In this document: positions 1 to 9,300 of the stretch, in pieces
Layout of the letters: every line of letters begins with the position of its first letter
How positions within the stretch are numbered: the first letter of the stretch is position 1
Source of the DNA: Palsa-1447 sp964509885
Lineage (GTDB): Bacteria > Verrucomicrobiota > Verrucomicrobiia > Opitutales > Opitutaceae
DNA length: 64,000 nt
Direction of reading: 5' to 3'
Assembly (NCBI GenBank): GCA_964509885.1
Contig: CAZDZL010000008.1
Location: forward strand, 1 to 64,000
Program-made: the position numbers and the translations under genes
Notes under the pieces: generated by a model
The model's database searches: none
What the model was told of the DNA's origin: nothing
The model's input: only the letters and a program-made list of their open reading frames with translations

Positions 1-1
1 C

Positions 2-535
2 ATGCCCCACCTGGAAAATCAGCTCGAGGACAAATTCCGCTTCCTTTTCGCGGAGCATGAGCCGGCGCTGCGTGCGTTCGTGCGGGCCCTCTTGCCTACG
101 GCCAATGATGCCTCGGAGGTCACCCAGGAGGTTGCAGTGGTGCTGTGGCAGAAGTTCGGGGATTTCGACGCCTCGCGCGACTTTCGGAAGTGGGCCTTCG
201 GGGTGGCGCGCTACGAAGTTCTCGCCTTCCTGCGGGACAAGGGCAGGGACCGGCACGTCTTCGATGCGGACTTGGTGAACAAGCTCGCGGACGAGGCTGA
301 CGAGGCCGGGCCTCGGCACGAGGCGCAGCGCGACGCGCTGGAAGACTGCCTGAAAAAGCTTCCGGAAGCACGGCGTGCGCTGGTCCTGGCAGCCTACGCC
401 AAGGGCATTCGCATGGATGAACTCGCCGAGCGACGCGGACAGTCGGCGATGTCCCTCTACAAGGCGCTCCATCGCATCAGGCAGTCGCTCCTGGAATGCG
501 TGGAGCGAACGATGACCAGGGAGAGCCTCGTATGA
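2..535 (+). CDS. ECF-family RNA polymerase sigma factor
   Basis: A 177-residue sigma-70-like protein. Region 2 lies at about residues 15-85 (ASEVTQEVAVVLWQKFGDFD and the WAFGVARYEVLAFLRDK core-binding helix) and region 4 at about 115-170, with helix-turn-helix residues MDELAERRGQSAMSLYKALH. Family knowledge: short ECF factors of this type in planctomycetes and Verrucomicrobiota are paired with a small membrane anti-sigma protein, and that is the arrangement here, because the next gene overlaps the stop codon by 4 bases. It should direct RNA polymerase to a small envelope-stress or surface regulon. The ATG is at base 2 of the window, so an upstream start cannot be excluded, although the N-terminus already looks complete. 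Confidence 0.9.
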   Translation: MPHLENQLEDKFRFLFAEHEPALRAFVRALLPTANDASEVTQEVAVVLWQKFGDFDASRDFRKWAFGVARYEVLAFLRDKGRDRHVFDADLVNKLADEADEAGPRHEAQRDALEDCLKKLPEARRALVLAAYAKGIRMDELAERRGQSAMSLYKALHRIRQSLLECVERTMTRESLV

Positions 536-993
536 ACAACCATTGGCACGAACAGATTCAGCGCCACATGAATGGGCAATCGACCGCGGAGGAATCGGCC
601 GCGCTGTGCGAGGCCCTGAAACGGGACGCGGACCTGCGCGCCCTGTATCTCGACTACATGAATCTCGACGCGGCGCTCGGCGAGATGGCGGAGGCGGAAG
701 CCACCGCCGTATTCGGAGCCGGCGCACCGGAGACCACCAAACCGGCGCAACCGCTCCTGGGGTGGCATCGCTGGCTTTGGCTCGCGCCGTCGGCGGCGAG
801 TGCGGCCTTGGTGATATTATTTTGCGTGATTGCCGAGCATCGGGCCGCTTCCCCGTCCCGTCCAGATATAGGCGAACTCACTTCATCCGTGCGCACGGCT
901 ATCTCCCGGCTTCGCCCTGACATGCCGCCCCCCATTCCGGCATGGATGTCTCCTACGGCCGTACTCCTCAAGGAGCCGGGCCACCCCTATTGA
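532..993 (+). CDS. Small membrane anti-sigma-like protein paired with the ECF factor
   Basis: A 153-residue protein. The N-terminal soluble part (about 1-60; HEQIQRHMNGQSTAEESAAL and YLDYMNLDAALGEMAEAE) resembles the anti-sigma N-terminus of FecR-like proteins in this group. One hydrophobic helix follows at about residues 80-103 (WLAPSAASAALVILFCVIAE), then a short C-terminal tail. The FecR sensor domain found in longer homologues is absent, so this is a minimal, sensor-less form. The start was chosen at the ATG in the ATGA overlap with the sigma gene, which implies translational coupling. The role, holding the sigma factor at the inner membrane, is inferred from context. Confidence 0.75.
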   Translation: MNNHWHEQIQRHMNGQSTAEESAALCEALKRDADLRALYLDYMNLDAALGEMAEAEATAVFGAGAPETTKPAQPLLGWHRWLWLAPSAASAALVILFCVIAEHRAASPSRPDIGELTSSVRTAISRLRPDMPPPIPAWMSPTAVLLKEPGHPY

Positions 994-1051
994 CGCCTGA
1001 GCAAAGCCAGTCGCCTTCCCCCAGTCCCACCAACCTAAACAACTCATCCCC

Positions 1052-1687
1052 TTGAAACTCATCCGCATCATCGCCCTCCTCACCGTGGTTCCTGCCCTGT
1101 CCGCGGCAGAACCACCCGCCGCCCCGACCGATCCTCTCGCCGGTGCGTTCTTTCCACCGGAACTCATCATGATGTCCCATGCCCGGATTGGGCTCTCCCA
1201 GGAACAGCAGGAGGACATCCGCACGCGGGTTCAGAAGACCCAGTCGCGCTCGGACGAGCTTCGCCAGCGGCTGGAGAGCGAAACTGCGGCGCTCTCGTCC
1301 CTCGCAAGGAAGGATAAGGTGGACGAGGCTGCGGTCGCGGCCCAGCTCGACCGGGTGCTCGCTGTCGAGCATGACTTGAAGCACCTGCAAATCGGGCTGC
1401 TCGCGGGGATCAAGAATCTCCTCACGCCGGAACAGCAGGCCAAGCTGCGCCAGGTCGCAAGTGATGGCGGGTCCCAGGTCGAAGAGGACATGCGCCGAAG
1501 GCTCACTGAAAAGGTCGAGCGGGTGAAGGCGGGTGCGCGAACCTGGGAGGCCAGCGGCCGCGACACATCGGCCATCGCGCGGGCCATGCAAGAAAGGGTC
1601 AAGCCGCTGCTCGATTCGGGCCAGCCGCTCGAAGCTGAAGCCGAGTTGGACCGCCTGCTGGAACAACTCGATCAGGGCGCTAAGTGA
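1052..1687 (+). CDS. Spy/CpxP-like (LTxxQ) periplasmic protein
   Basis: A 211-residue protein with a signal peptide (MKLIRIIALLTVVPALSAAE) followed by an almost entirely helical, charged region. Two LTxxQ-type motifs characterise the Spy/CpxP/heavy-metal-resistance family: IGLSQEQQEDIRTRV at about residues 46-60 and LLTPEQQAKLRQV at about 127-139. Family members are periplasmic helical cradles acting as chaperones or stress sensors. It is longer than CpxP because of a C-terminal helix (about 150-211). The start is TTG with no Shine-Dalgarno sequence; no better ATG precedes the signal peptide. It follows the ECF pair by 58 bases and is probably co-transcribed with it. Confidence 0.75.
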   Translation: MKLIRIIALLTVVPALSAAEPPAAPTDPLAGAFFPPELIMMSHARIGLSQEQQEDIRTRVQKTQSRSDELRQRLESETAALSSLARKDKVDEAAVAAQLDRVLAVEHDLKHLQIGLLAGIKNLLTPEQQAKLRQVASDGGSQVEEDMRRRLTEKVERVKAGARTWEASGRDTSAIARAMQERVKPLLDSGQPLEAEAELDRLLEQLDQGAK

Positions 1688-1770
1688 GAACGGGCCGCGC
1701 ACTTTTCCTCCCAATGAGACCGATAGGGAGCCAAACTTCCGTGTGCGCGGTCAGTTCAGCCCGCGACGAC

Positions 1771-4638
1771 ATGCGGCGTCCCCTGGCGGGGTCGCTCCCC
1801 AGGGGAGGACTTCTCATTCGAGCGATGGCGTGCTCCGCCGGGCTCCTCGTCGGCGGGCCGGCACTTGCGACGGACTACTACATCAACAACGCCGTCGGCA
1901 GCGACTCCAACGCGGGGACCTCGTCAAACGCCCCGTGGTCGACATTTACCAATGTGGCGAGCCACAGTTTCTCGCCTGGGGATACCATCAATCTTGCGAC
2001 CGGCTGCACATGGAACCAGGAAATGGACCTTTACGGCGCCGGCACCACGGAAAACCCCATCACCGTCCGGCCCTACGGGGTCAACTCGTCGGGCAACGAG
2101 AGCTCAGGCGCGATGGCGATCATTTCGCGGAACAACAGCTTGGGCAACCGTTGCATTTACCTCCATAATCCGAACCACTGGCAGTTTGTGGGCCTCGAAA
2201 TGGCCAATGCCGACGACGCCCTATACGTGGCGGCGGACAACAATGCCGCCAACAACAGCGGTCTGCTCGTTTACAAGTGCTATTTCCGCGATTGCGCCGT
2301 GAGCTCCTCGGTCCAGACGCCGTCCTCAGGAATCTACATCGGCGCCCCGGGCACCCTGACTTCGCCGGCCTCCTATCTGCAGGGGATCCAGATCAGCTGC
2401 AATTTCTTCAACAACTGCTCGGCCGCATGGTGGCTCAATGCCAGCAACGACGGCTACGATTCTGTGTTCCAGATGAACATGCAGAACAACTTCGTCGAGA
2501 AGCAGCCTTCGCAGAGCTACGCCACGCGCAGCACCGGAACCCTGATTCAGGACAACTGGTTTCAAGATTGCGCCACGACAGAAATGACGACCGGAGGGGA
2601 CACCGTGGTGACCACCGGGCTCACCACGAGCATGACGTTCGTCAATAATGTCTTCGATGTCGTCCCTGACCTGGGGGCAAACGACCAGACCGCAGTCGAC
2701 GAGGAGATCGCGACCACGAACCAGGCATATTTCGGCAATGTATTCTATGACACGGCCGGCGCAGGCGTTGAGATCGGGGATATCCACGGGGCCGGCTATG
2801 GCTCGGTGGGCAGTTTTTTTGACGGCAACCTCTTCTTTGAAAACGGATGGAGCGCAACCGGAGTGCCCGACGCGGTTGGGACTTATGAGATATCGGGTGA
2901 CACGTTGACGGGTGCGCTGAACAACAATTTCTATTACGAACCCGACAGCGGATTGCTCTTCGTCCAAGGGTTGGGCAACTTCAGCCAGACCAACAATATA
3001 TCCATCTCGAACCCTGGCGGCCTTTTCAACGCCGCCCTGGGCTTTGCCAGCACCCAGGAGGCGAATCTATGGTCGTATGAGGCGTGGTTCCCCGGGGGGG
3101 GCTGGAGCAACCTCGGCGGCGGGGCGTCTGAAAACGATTCGAATTATGCGTGGCCGCAGCTGCAATTCGGCGATGCGAACTCGGGATGGATCACAAACCT
3201 GGACATGTGCCCCCCGGCCGACAGCAATGGGTGGATCGGAAGGGTGTGGACGGCCCCTGCATCCGGGACGATCAGCATACGCGGCTTTGTCCAGAATGCG
3301 TTTTTTCCCAATCAGGGAATGCCGGCCGGCGCGAACGCCAAGATCTCGGGGTGGAGCTCCGCGACGGGACCCGAGACGGTGCTTTGGGGCGGAACCGCCG
3401 GCCAGCCGATCAATGGCAACGGCTTTTCCACGGACCTTGACGGGATCGCCGTCACGGCGGGCGAGCTGATCGCATTCGCAGTCAACAACGGCGGCTCGGG
3501 CAGCAATTCAAACGCCGCCGTGAGCTGGAATCCCACAATCTACTTCACCGGCAACAGCCCGCCCGCCGTCAGCATAACGCAGGGCCTGGGCCCGGCCGTT
3601 GCGAACGGCTCCGCCGCGATCACGCTGACAGCCTCGTCCTTCGGCTCGAGCCTGCAATGGTCGCTGAACGGCGTGCCCATACCGGGAGCTACGGGACAAA
3701 GCCTGGAGGTGGCGCCCACGGCTGCCAACGAGGGCGACTACTCGGTGACCGCCACGAACCCCTCCGGCACCGCGGTCGCGGACGCGGGCACGCTGACCGT
3801 TGCGACAAACGCCTGGCTTGAGAATCTCTCGGCCCGGGCCTACTCGGAACCGGGGGCCAGCCAGCTTATTGCCGGCTTTGTAACGGCCGGATCCAATGAA
3901 AAGCTGCTGCTCGTGCGCGGCGACGGACCGGCCCTGGCGAATCTTGGGGTCGCCGACTTCCTTGGGGACCCCTCGCTCACACTGGTCTCGAATACCACTA
4001 TGCTCGCTTCAACGACGGGCTGGGACCTGTCTCTCTCCCCCGTTTTCCAAAATGTGGGCGCGTTTTCCCTCTCACCGGGATCCGGCGACACGGCACTTCT
4101 CGAATCCTTCACCCCCGGGCCCTACACCGCGCAGATCGTTTCCCGGACGAAACAAAGTGGGGTGGCATTGGCGGAGGTCTTCGATGCCGACGGTGGCGCG
4201 CCCGCCAACCGGCTCGTCAATTTGTCTGCCCGGGCTTACTCGGGGACCGGGTCTCACGTCCTCATCGGGGGCTTTGTGATTGCCGGGACCACCCCGCTGA
4301 CAGTGGTCGTCCGTGGCGATGGACCGGTGCTGACCTCTTTCGGGCTCTCGGGGGTTCTCACCAACCCGACGCTTACGCTTACCAGCGCGGGCGGCACAAT
4401 CGCCACCAACTCCGGATGGGCCAATGCCCCCGCTCTCGGCAGCGCGGCAACCGGCCTCATGGTCGTTCAGCCGCTTACGGCGGCGTTGTCGGCGAGAGTA
4501 CATGCCTTTGCGCTCCCGCCGAGGTCTGGAGACTCCGGGATGGTGGTCACGCTGCCTCCGGGAGCCTATACGGCCGGCCTTTCGGGTGCCGGTGGCACCA
4601 CCGGAGTCGCTTTGTTCGAGATCTACGAGCTCCGGTAA
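1771..4638 (+). CDS. Secreted parallel beta-helix / Ig-like protein with duplicated C-terminal module
   Basis: About 955 residues. Signal peptide at about 1-37 ending ...LLVGGPALA before TDYYINNAVGSDSNAGTS. The first half (about 40-430) is a right-handed beta-helix-like domain rich in Asn and aromatic residues (for example NPNHWQFVGLEMANADDALY), as in secreted polysaccharide-binding or -degrading proteins. A jelly-roll-like segment follows (about 430-595), then an Ig-like domain (about 600-680; LQWSLNGVPIPGATGQSLEV). Two copies of a roughly 140-residue module end the protein (NLSARAYSEPGASQLIAGF and NLSARAYSGTGSHVLIGGF), each with LLVRGDGPAL- or VVVRGDGPVL-type motifs. ATG 1771 was chosen because it gives a clean signal peptide. 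An in-frame GTG at 1684 overlaps the upstream stop and would add 29 residues. No catalytic residues identified. Confidence 0.75.
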   Translation: MRRPLAGSLPRGGLLIRAMACSAGLLVGGPALATDYYINNAVGSDSNAGTSSNAPWSTFTNVASHSFSPGDTINLATGCTWNQEMDLYGAGTTENPITVRPYGVNSSGNESSGAMAIISRNNSLGNRCIYLHNPNHWQFVGLEMANADDALYVAADNNAANNSGLLVYKCYFRDCAVSSSVQTPSSGIYIGAPGTLTSPASYLQGIQISCNFFNNCSAAWWLNASNDGYDSVFQMNMQNNFVEKQPSQSYATRSTGTLIQDNWFQDCATTEMTTGGDTVVTTGLTTSMTFVNNVFDVVPDLGANDQTAVDEEIATTNQAYFGNVFYDTAGAGVEIGDIHGAGYGSVGSFFDGNLFFENGWSATGVPDAVGTYEISGDTLTGALNNNFYYEPDSGLLFVQGLGNFSQTNNISISNPGGLFNAALGFASTQEANLWSYEAWFPGGGWSNLGGGASENDSNYAWPQLQFGDANSGWITNLDMCPPADSNGWIGRVWTAPASGTISIRGFVQNAFFPNQGMPAGANAKISGWSSATGPETVLWGGTAGQPINGNGFSTDLDGIAVTAGELIAFAVNNGGSGSNSNAAVSWNPTIYFTGNSPPAVSITQGLGPAVANGSAAITLTASSFGSSLQWSLNGVPIPGATGQSLEVAPTAANEGDYSVTATNPSGTAVADAGTLTVATNAWLENLSARAYSEPGASQLIAGFVTAGSNEKLLLVRGDGPALANLGVADFLGDPSLTLVSNTTMLASTTGWDLSLSPVFQNVGAFSLSPGSGDTALLESFTPGPYTAQIVSRTKQSGVALAEVFDADGGAPANRLVNLSARAYSGTGSHVLIGGFVIAGTTPLTVVVRGDGPVLTSFGLSGVLTNPTLTLTSAGGTIATNSGWANAPALGSAATGLMVVQPLTAALSARVHAFALPPRSGDSGMVVTLPPGAYTAGLSGAGGTTGVALFEIYELR

Positions 4639-4962
4639 GCCGAAATCCGACCGGGCAATTGATGGTGCATTATTGAAGCCCGATCTGGAAGGGTAGTTTT
4701 CACGCTCAAGTGGGTGACGATGCGGCAGGGAAGGGGACACCCGGGAGCCGTTGGGTGCTCCCGTGCGCGGAACGCGTCAAATAACTGCTGACGAACGGAC
4801 CTTTTACTATATGGGTTCAACGAGCTTAGGGGTTTATTCCGGCAAAATCCTCTTGCATCTGACCTGCAAGGGCATGGACACCTGAAGATCCGCCTGGGCT
4901 TGGCGGCCCGCCGACAAGTTGGCAGGCGCGCGCAGGGCCAAAACACAACGACACAACAACGC
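4639..4962. other. 324-base intergenic region before the TIR/STAND locus
   Basis: No convincing gene. It contains one GC-rich hairpin (listed separately), a more A+T-rich stretch around 4780-4860 that could hold a promoter for the downstream SIR2/TIR operon, and no recognisable tRNA or riboswitch. Base composition rises in G+C after this point, so it may mark a boundary between segments of different origin. That last point is inference. Confidence 0.5.
4742..4763 (+). terminator. GC hairpin downstream of the beta-helix gene
   Basis: Perfect 7-bp inverted repeat CGGGAGC / GCTCCCG around an 8-base loop. It lies about 100 bases after the stop of the secreted beta-helix gene. No T-tract follows, so it is only a candidate terminator. 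Confidence 0.25.
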
Positions 4963-6351
4963 ATGGCTTCAGACCCAAGTGGCGCAGGTCCGGAGACGAC
5001 TCTGCTCGCAGAGGACGTCTGGGACGACCTCCTCAACTACGTTGAGGAGAAGCGCGTGATCCCGATCGTCGGGCCGGAGCTCCTCAAGGTCGACACCGAG
5101 GCGGGGCCCAGGCTCCTGATGGAGCTCCTGGCGGAGAGGCTTGCCGCCCGCCTGGGGGTGGACACTGCGCCCCTGACGAAGCCCCTGGCGCTGAATGACG
5201 TCGTCTGCAGCTACCTCGCGGGGCACGGGCGCCGCGAGGAGGCGTACACCCGCCTGCGCTCGATCATGCGCGAGGCCGCGTTCACGCCGTCGCTCCCGCT
5301 TCGCCAGCTGGCCGAGATCACCGACTTCAACCTCTACGTCTCCACGACGTTTGATCCCCTCCTCGAGCAGGCCGTCAACATGGTGCGCTTCGGCGGGGCC
5401 GCGAACACGGAGGTCCTCGCCTACGCGCCCAACCGCGTGGTGGACCTGCCCGTCGAGCGGGAGGACCTCCAGCGCCCCGTGGTCTACCACCTCCTGGGGC
5501 GCCTCTCCGCGTCGCCCACGTATGTCATCTCCGACGAGGACATGCTCGAGTTCGTCTGCGCGCTGCAGAGCGAGCACCTGACCCCGGAGAAGCTCTTCCA
5601 CGCGCTTGAGCACAACCATCTCCTGGTGATCGGGAGCGATTTCTCGAACTGGCTCGCCCGGCTCTTCCTGAGGATGACGAAGCGCCGCCGGCTCTCGGAC
5701 CCGAGGGACGTGGGCGAGATACTCGCCGACAGCCACAGCATGCGCGACGTGCGCCTCGTGTCCTTCCTGCAGCAGGTGAGCGTGCGCACACGGCTGTTCT
5801 CCGGGGCCGAGGCCTTCGTGGGCGAGCTGCACAGGCGATGGATGGCCCGCAGGGCCGGCGGCCCGCCGGAGGGCATGTCCGCCCCGGCCCGCTTCCTGCC
5901 GCCGGCGCGCGAGATGCCCGAGAACGCCGTCTTCATCAGCTACGCGCGCGAGGACCTGCCCGCCGTGCAGAAGCTCAAGGCGGCCCTCGACGCCGCCGGC
6001 GTGACGACCTGGTTCGACCTCGACCGCCTCGAGAGCGGCGACGACTACGACCGAAAGATCCGCGGCAACATCGCCCGCTGCTCCTATTTCGTCCCGGTCG
6101 TCTCCGGGACGACCCAGCGGCGCACCGAGGCCTATTTCCGGCGCGAGTGGAGCTACGCGGTCGACCGCACCCGCGCGATGGCCGACGGGTCCGTCTTCAT
6201 CCTCCCGGTGTGCATTGACGCGACGACGGAGGCCGAGGCCATCGCCCCCGAGAAGTTCAAGGCGGTGCACTTCGCGCGGCTGCAGGGCGGCGAGCCGACG
6301 CCGGAGTTCGTCCAGCGCCTTCAGGAGCTCCTCAACGCCCAGCGCGCATGA
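4963..6351 (+). CDS. SIR2-like / TIR domain protein (candidate immune effector or sensor)
   Basis: A 462-residue soluble protein. Residues about 20-290 look like a divergent SIR2-type Rossmann domain: VIPIVGPELL at about 32-41, then LYVSTTFDPLLEQAV, then PVVYHLLGRLSASPTYVISD. Residues about 321-455 form a TIR domain: NAVFISYAREDLPAVQKL, the BB-loop region WFDLDRLESGDDYD, and YFRREWSYAVDR, whose Glu395 sits where the catalytic Glu of NAD-cleaving TIR domains lies. The SIR2 part lacks the usual GAGxS, TTNxD and LHG residues, so it is probably not an active NADase; the TIR part may be. The ATG at 4963 is preferred over an in-frame TTG at 4900. Its stop overlaps the STAND gene start by 4 bases. 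Function as a defence or programmed-death effector is inferred. Confidence 0.8.
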   Translation: MASDPSGAGPETTLLAEDVWDDLLNYVEEKRVIPIVGPELLKVDTEAGPRLLMELLAERLAARLGVDTAPLTKPLALNDVVCSYLAGHGRREEAYTRLRSIMREAAFTPSLPLRQLAEITDFNLYVSTTFDPLLEQAVNMVRFGGAANTEVLAYAPNRVVDLPVEREDLQRPVVYHLLGRLSASPTYVISDEDMLEFVCALQSEHLTPEKLFHALEHNHLLVIGSDFSNWLARLFLRMTKRRRLSDPRDVGEILADSHSMRDVRLVSFLQQVSVRTRLFSGAEAFVGELHRRWMARRAGGPPEGMSAPARFLPPAREMPENAVFISYAREDLPAVQKLKAALDAAGVTTWFDLDRLESGDDYDRKIRGNIARCSYFVPVVSGTTQRRTEAYFRREWSYAVDRTRAMADGSVFILPVCIDATTEAEAIAPEKFKAVHFARLQGGEPTPEFVQRLQELLNAQRA

Positions 6352-9300
6352 AGGACGCCCCGCCCCTCGCAACGGTCGACGCCCAGAACCCCTGGCTCGG
6401 CCTCGTCTCGTTCACGGAGGAGACCCGGGGGTACTTCCACGGGCGCGAGGAGGAGGCCGCGGAGCTGGGCCGCCGCGTGCAGCGCAAGCTGCTCACGGTC
6501 CTCTTCGGCCAGTCCGGCCTCGGCAAGACGTCCATCCTCCAGGCGGGCCTCGTGCCCCGCCTGCGGCCGGAGGGGTTCTGCCCGGTCTACGTCCGCCTCG
6601 ACTACGACCCCAGTTCGCCGCCGCCCGCCGAGCAGATCAAGCGCGCCCTGTTCCTGGCGACGGAGGCTGCGGGCACGTGGACGCAGTCCGGCGCCGCGGT
6701 GGAGGGGGAGACGCTCTGGGAATTCCTCCACCACCGGGACGACGTGCTCAAGGATCCGGGCGGACGCACCCTGATACCGATCCTCATCTTCGACCAGTTT
6801 GAGGAGATCTTCACGCTGGCCCAGTCCGACGACGCCGGAAGGCGCAGGGCCCAGGAATTCCTCGCGGACCTCGCCGACCTGGTCGAGAACCGGCCGCCGG
6901 TGGCGCTCGAGGGCAGGATCGACCGGGACGAGACCGACGCCGCCCGCTTCGACTTCGCCCGCGCCGACTACCGCATCCTCATCTCGCTTCGCGAGGACTA
7001 CCTCGCGCACCTGGAGGGCCTGAAGGGCCAGATGCCCTCCGTGACGCAGAACCGCATGCGCCTCGCTCGCATGACGGGGGCGCAAGCGGTCTCCGCCGTG
7101 CGGGTACCCGCGCCGCACCTTGTCAGCGAGGCGGTCGCCGAGGCCGTCGTCCGCTTTGTCGCCGGGGGCGCCGACCTGGCAAGGGCCGAGGTGGAACCGT
7201 CGCTCCTCAGCCTCATCTGCCGCGAGCTCAACAACACGAGGCTGGCACAGGGCCACGCCGAGATCTCGGCGGACCTACTGGCTGGGTCGCGCGACACCAT
7301 CCTCGCGGAATTCTACGAGAGGGCGCTTGCCGACCAGCCGCACGGGGTGCGGGTCTTCATCGAGGACGAGATGCTGACGGACTCGGGATTCCGGGAGAGC
7401 GTGGCCGAGGAGCGCGTGCAGAAGGGGTTCGCGGCGGCCGGGGCTGCGCCCGAAGCGCTCGCCACGCTCGTCAACCGCCGCCTCCTGCGGGTCGAGGACC
7501 GGCTGGACCTGCGCCGCGTCGAGATCACCCACGACGTGCTGTGCAGCGTCATCTCGGCCAGCCGCGGCGTCCGCCGCGAGCGCGACGCGCTGGAGGAATC
7601 CAAGCGCCAGCTGGCGCTCCAGAAGGAGCGCGAGGTGGCCACGCAGCGCGCGCTCAGGCGCGCCCGAGCGATCGCCGCTGTCTCCGCCACGCTCATGCTG
7701 ATCGCCGCGGCCAGCGCCGTCTTCGGCTGGATAAACCTGCGGCGCGCCCGCGAGGCCGAGGCGCAGACCCAGGCGGCGCGCGTGATCACCGAGAAGGCGC
7801 GCAGCGAGGCCGAGAAGCTTGTCGGGTTCCTCCTGGAGGACTTCTACGAGGAGCTGCAGCCGACCGGCCGCGTGGAGATCGTCGGCAACCTGGCCGACAA
7901 GGCCGTGGCCTACTACGACAACCTGCCCCCGGAGCTCATCACGAAACAGACCGAACTGTACCGGGGAATGGCCCTCGTCCGCAAGGCCGCCGCCATCTCC
8001 GCGAGCGGCGACACGGTGAAGGCGGTGCGCATCGCCAACGAGGCGGGTGACATATTCCAGCGGCTGCGCAAGGACGGCGACATGGGGGAGGCCACGTCCC
8101 TCGGGCTCGCGCTGTCCTGGTTCACGAGGACCACCGCGGGTTTCAGCCGCATGAACAAGGAGGACCTCCAGGCGGCGGCGAACCTCCTGAAGCCCTTCGT
8201 GGCCTCGGGCCACGCCTCGCGCTCGAGCAAGCTCGCCCTCGCCGACATGCTGCAATACGCGAGCCTCGAGATGACCCCCGAGGAGGCGATAGCCAACTGC
8301 GACGAGTCCCGGAAGATACTCGAGGACATGGGGGCCCTGAGCCTCTCCGACCTTACGGCGGCCTCGATCTACGGCGACGTGAGCGACACGGAGTCGCGCT
8401 CGTGCCTGAGCCTGGGAAGGCTGGACGACTCCGAGAGGCTCTCGACCACCGTCGGGGAAATCGCCGACAAGGTGCTCGCGCGCCGGCCCGGGGACCTGAG
8501 GGCGATGAAGGACCGGTACGAGTCGCCCGATGTCCTGGGACGCGTGGCCCGCGCGAGGGAGCAATATGCGAAGGACGAGGCCTTCCAGCGAAAGGCCCTG
8601 GAGGCGGCGAGGAACTACACGCTGTTCAACCCGTCCGACGCCGACGGGTGGCTTTCACTGTCGATAAGCAGCAACCAGATCGCCAACTCCCTCATGAGCC
8701 AGGGCCGGGTGACCGAGGCGATCGAGCAGTGGCGCCGGACGACCGAGAATGACAAGGATCCGCGAAACATCACGGGCTCGAGCGGCAACATCTACTACTC
8801 CTGGCGCAACATCGCGAGGTACGAGGCCGAGCGCGGGCACGTCGACGCGGCCGAGAAGGCCCTCGCGGAACTCCACCGCGCATCCGAGAAATTCAAGGCG
8901 CAGGAGGGGGTGGACGCCGCCTTTGCCGAGGCGGCCGACATCTGGCAGAACCTCTACGAGCTGGAGATCCTGGCGACCAAGGGCGACTACGAGTCGATCC
9001 ACACCCAGGCGCTGGCGCTGGACGAGCGCCTCAAGAAGCTCGTGCCGAAGAACGCCCTCACGCGGAATATCCGCACCGAGGCGAGCCGGATGGACCACAC
9101 ATGGATCGCAGAATCCGCGCTGCGCCTCGGCAGGGGCGAGGAGGCCCTCTCGGTGGCGAAGGGGCTTACCGACCGTCCGGACCTTACCCAGGCGGACGAG
9201 AAATCACTCGTGGATGCGAACGTCTATCGGGCGAAGACGCGGCTGGGCCAGGCCTTCATCGCGACGGGGCAGCGTATCGAGGCGCGTGCGCCGCTCTCGG

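Noticed and set aside
4639..4962. Possible RNA gene or riboswitch in the longest intergenic region
   Set aside because: Only one simple hairpin seen; no conserved riboswitch core or tRNA-like elements such as a GTTCGA loop.
4969..6372. A 467-codon minus-strand open frame
   Set aside because: Antisense to the SIR2-like/TIR gene, which has recognisable domains; no motif on the opposite strand.
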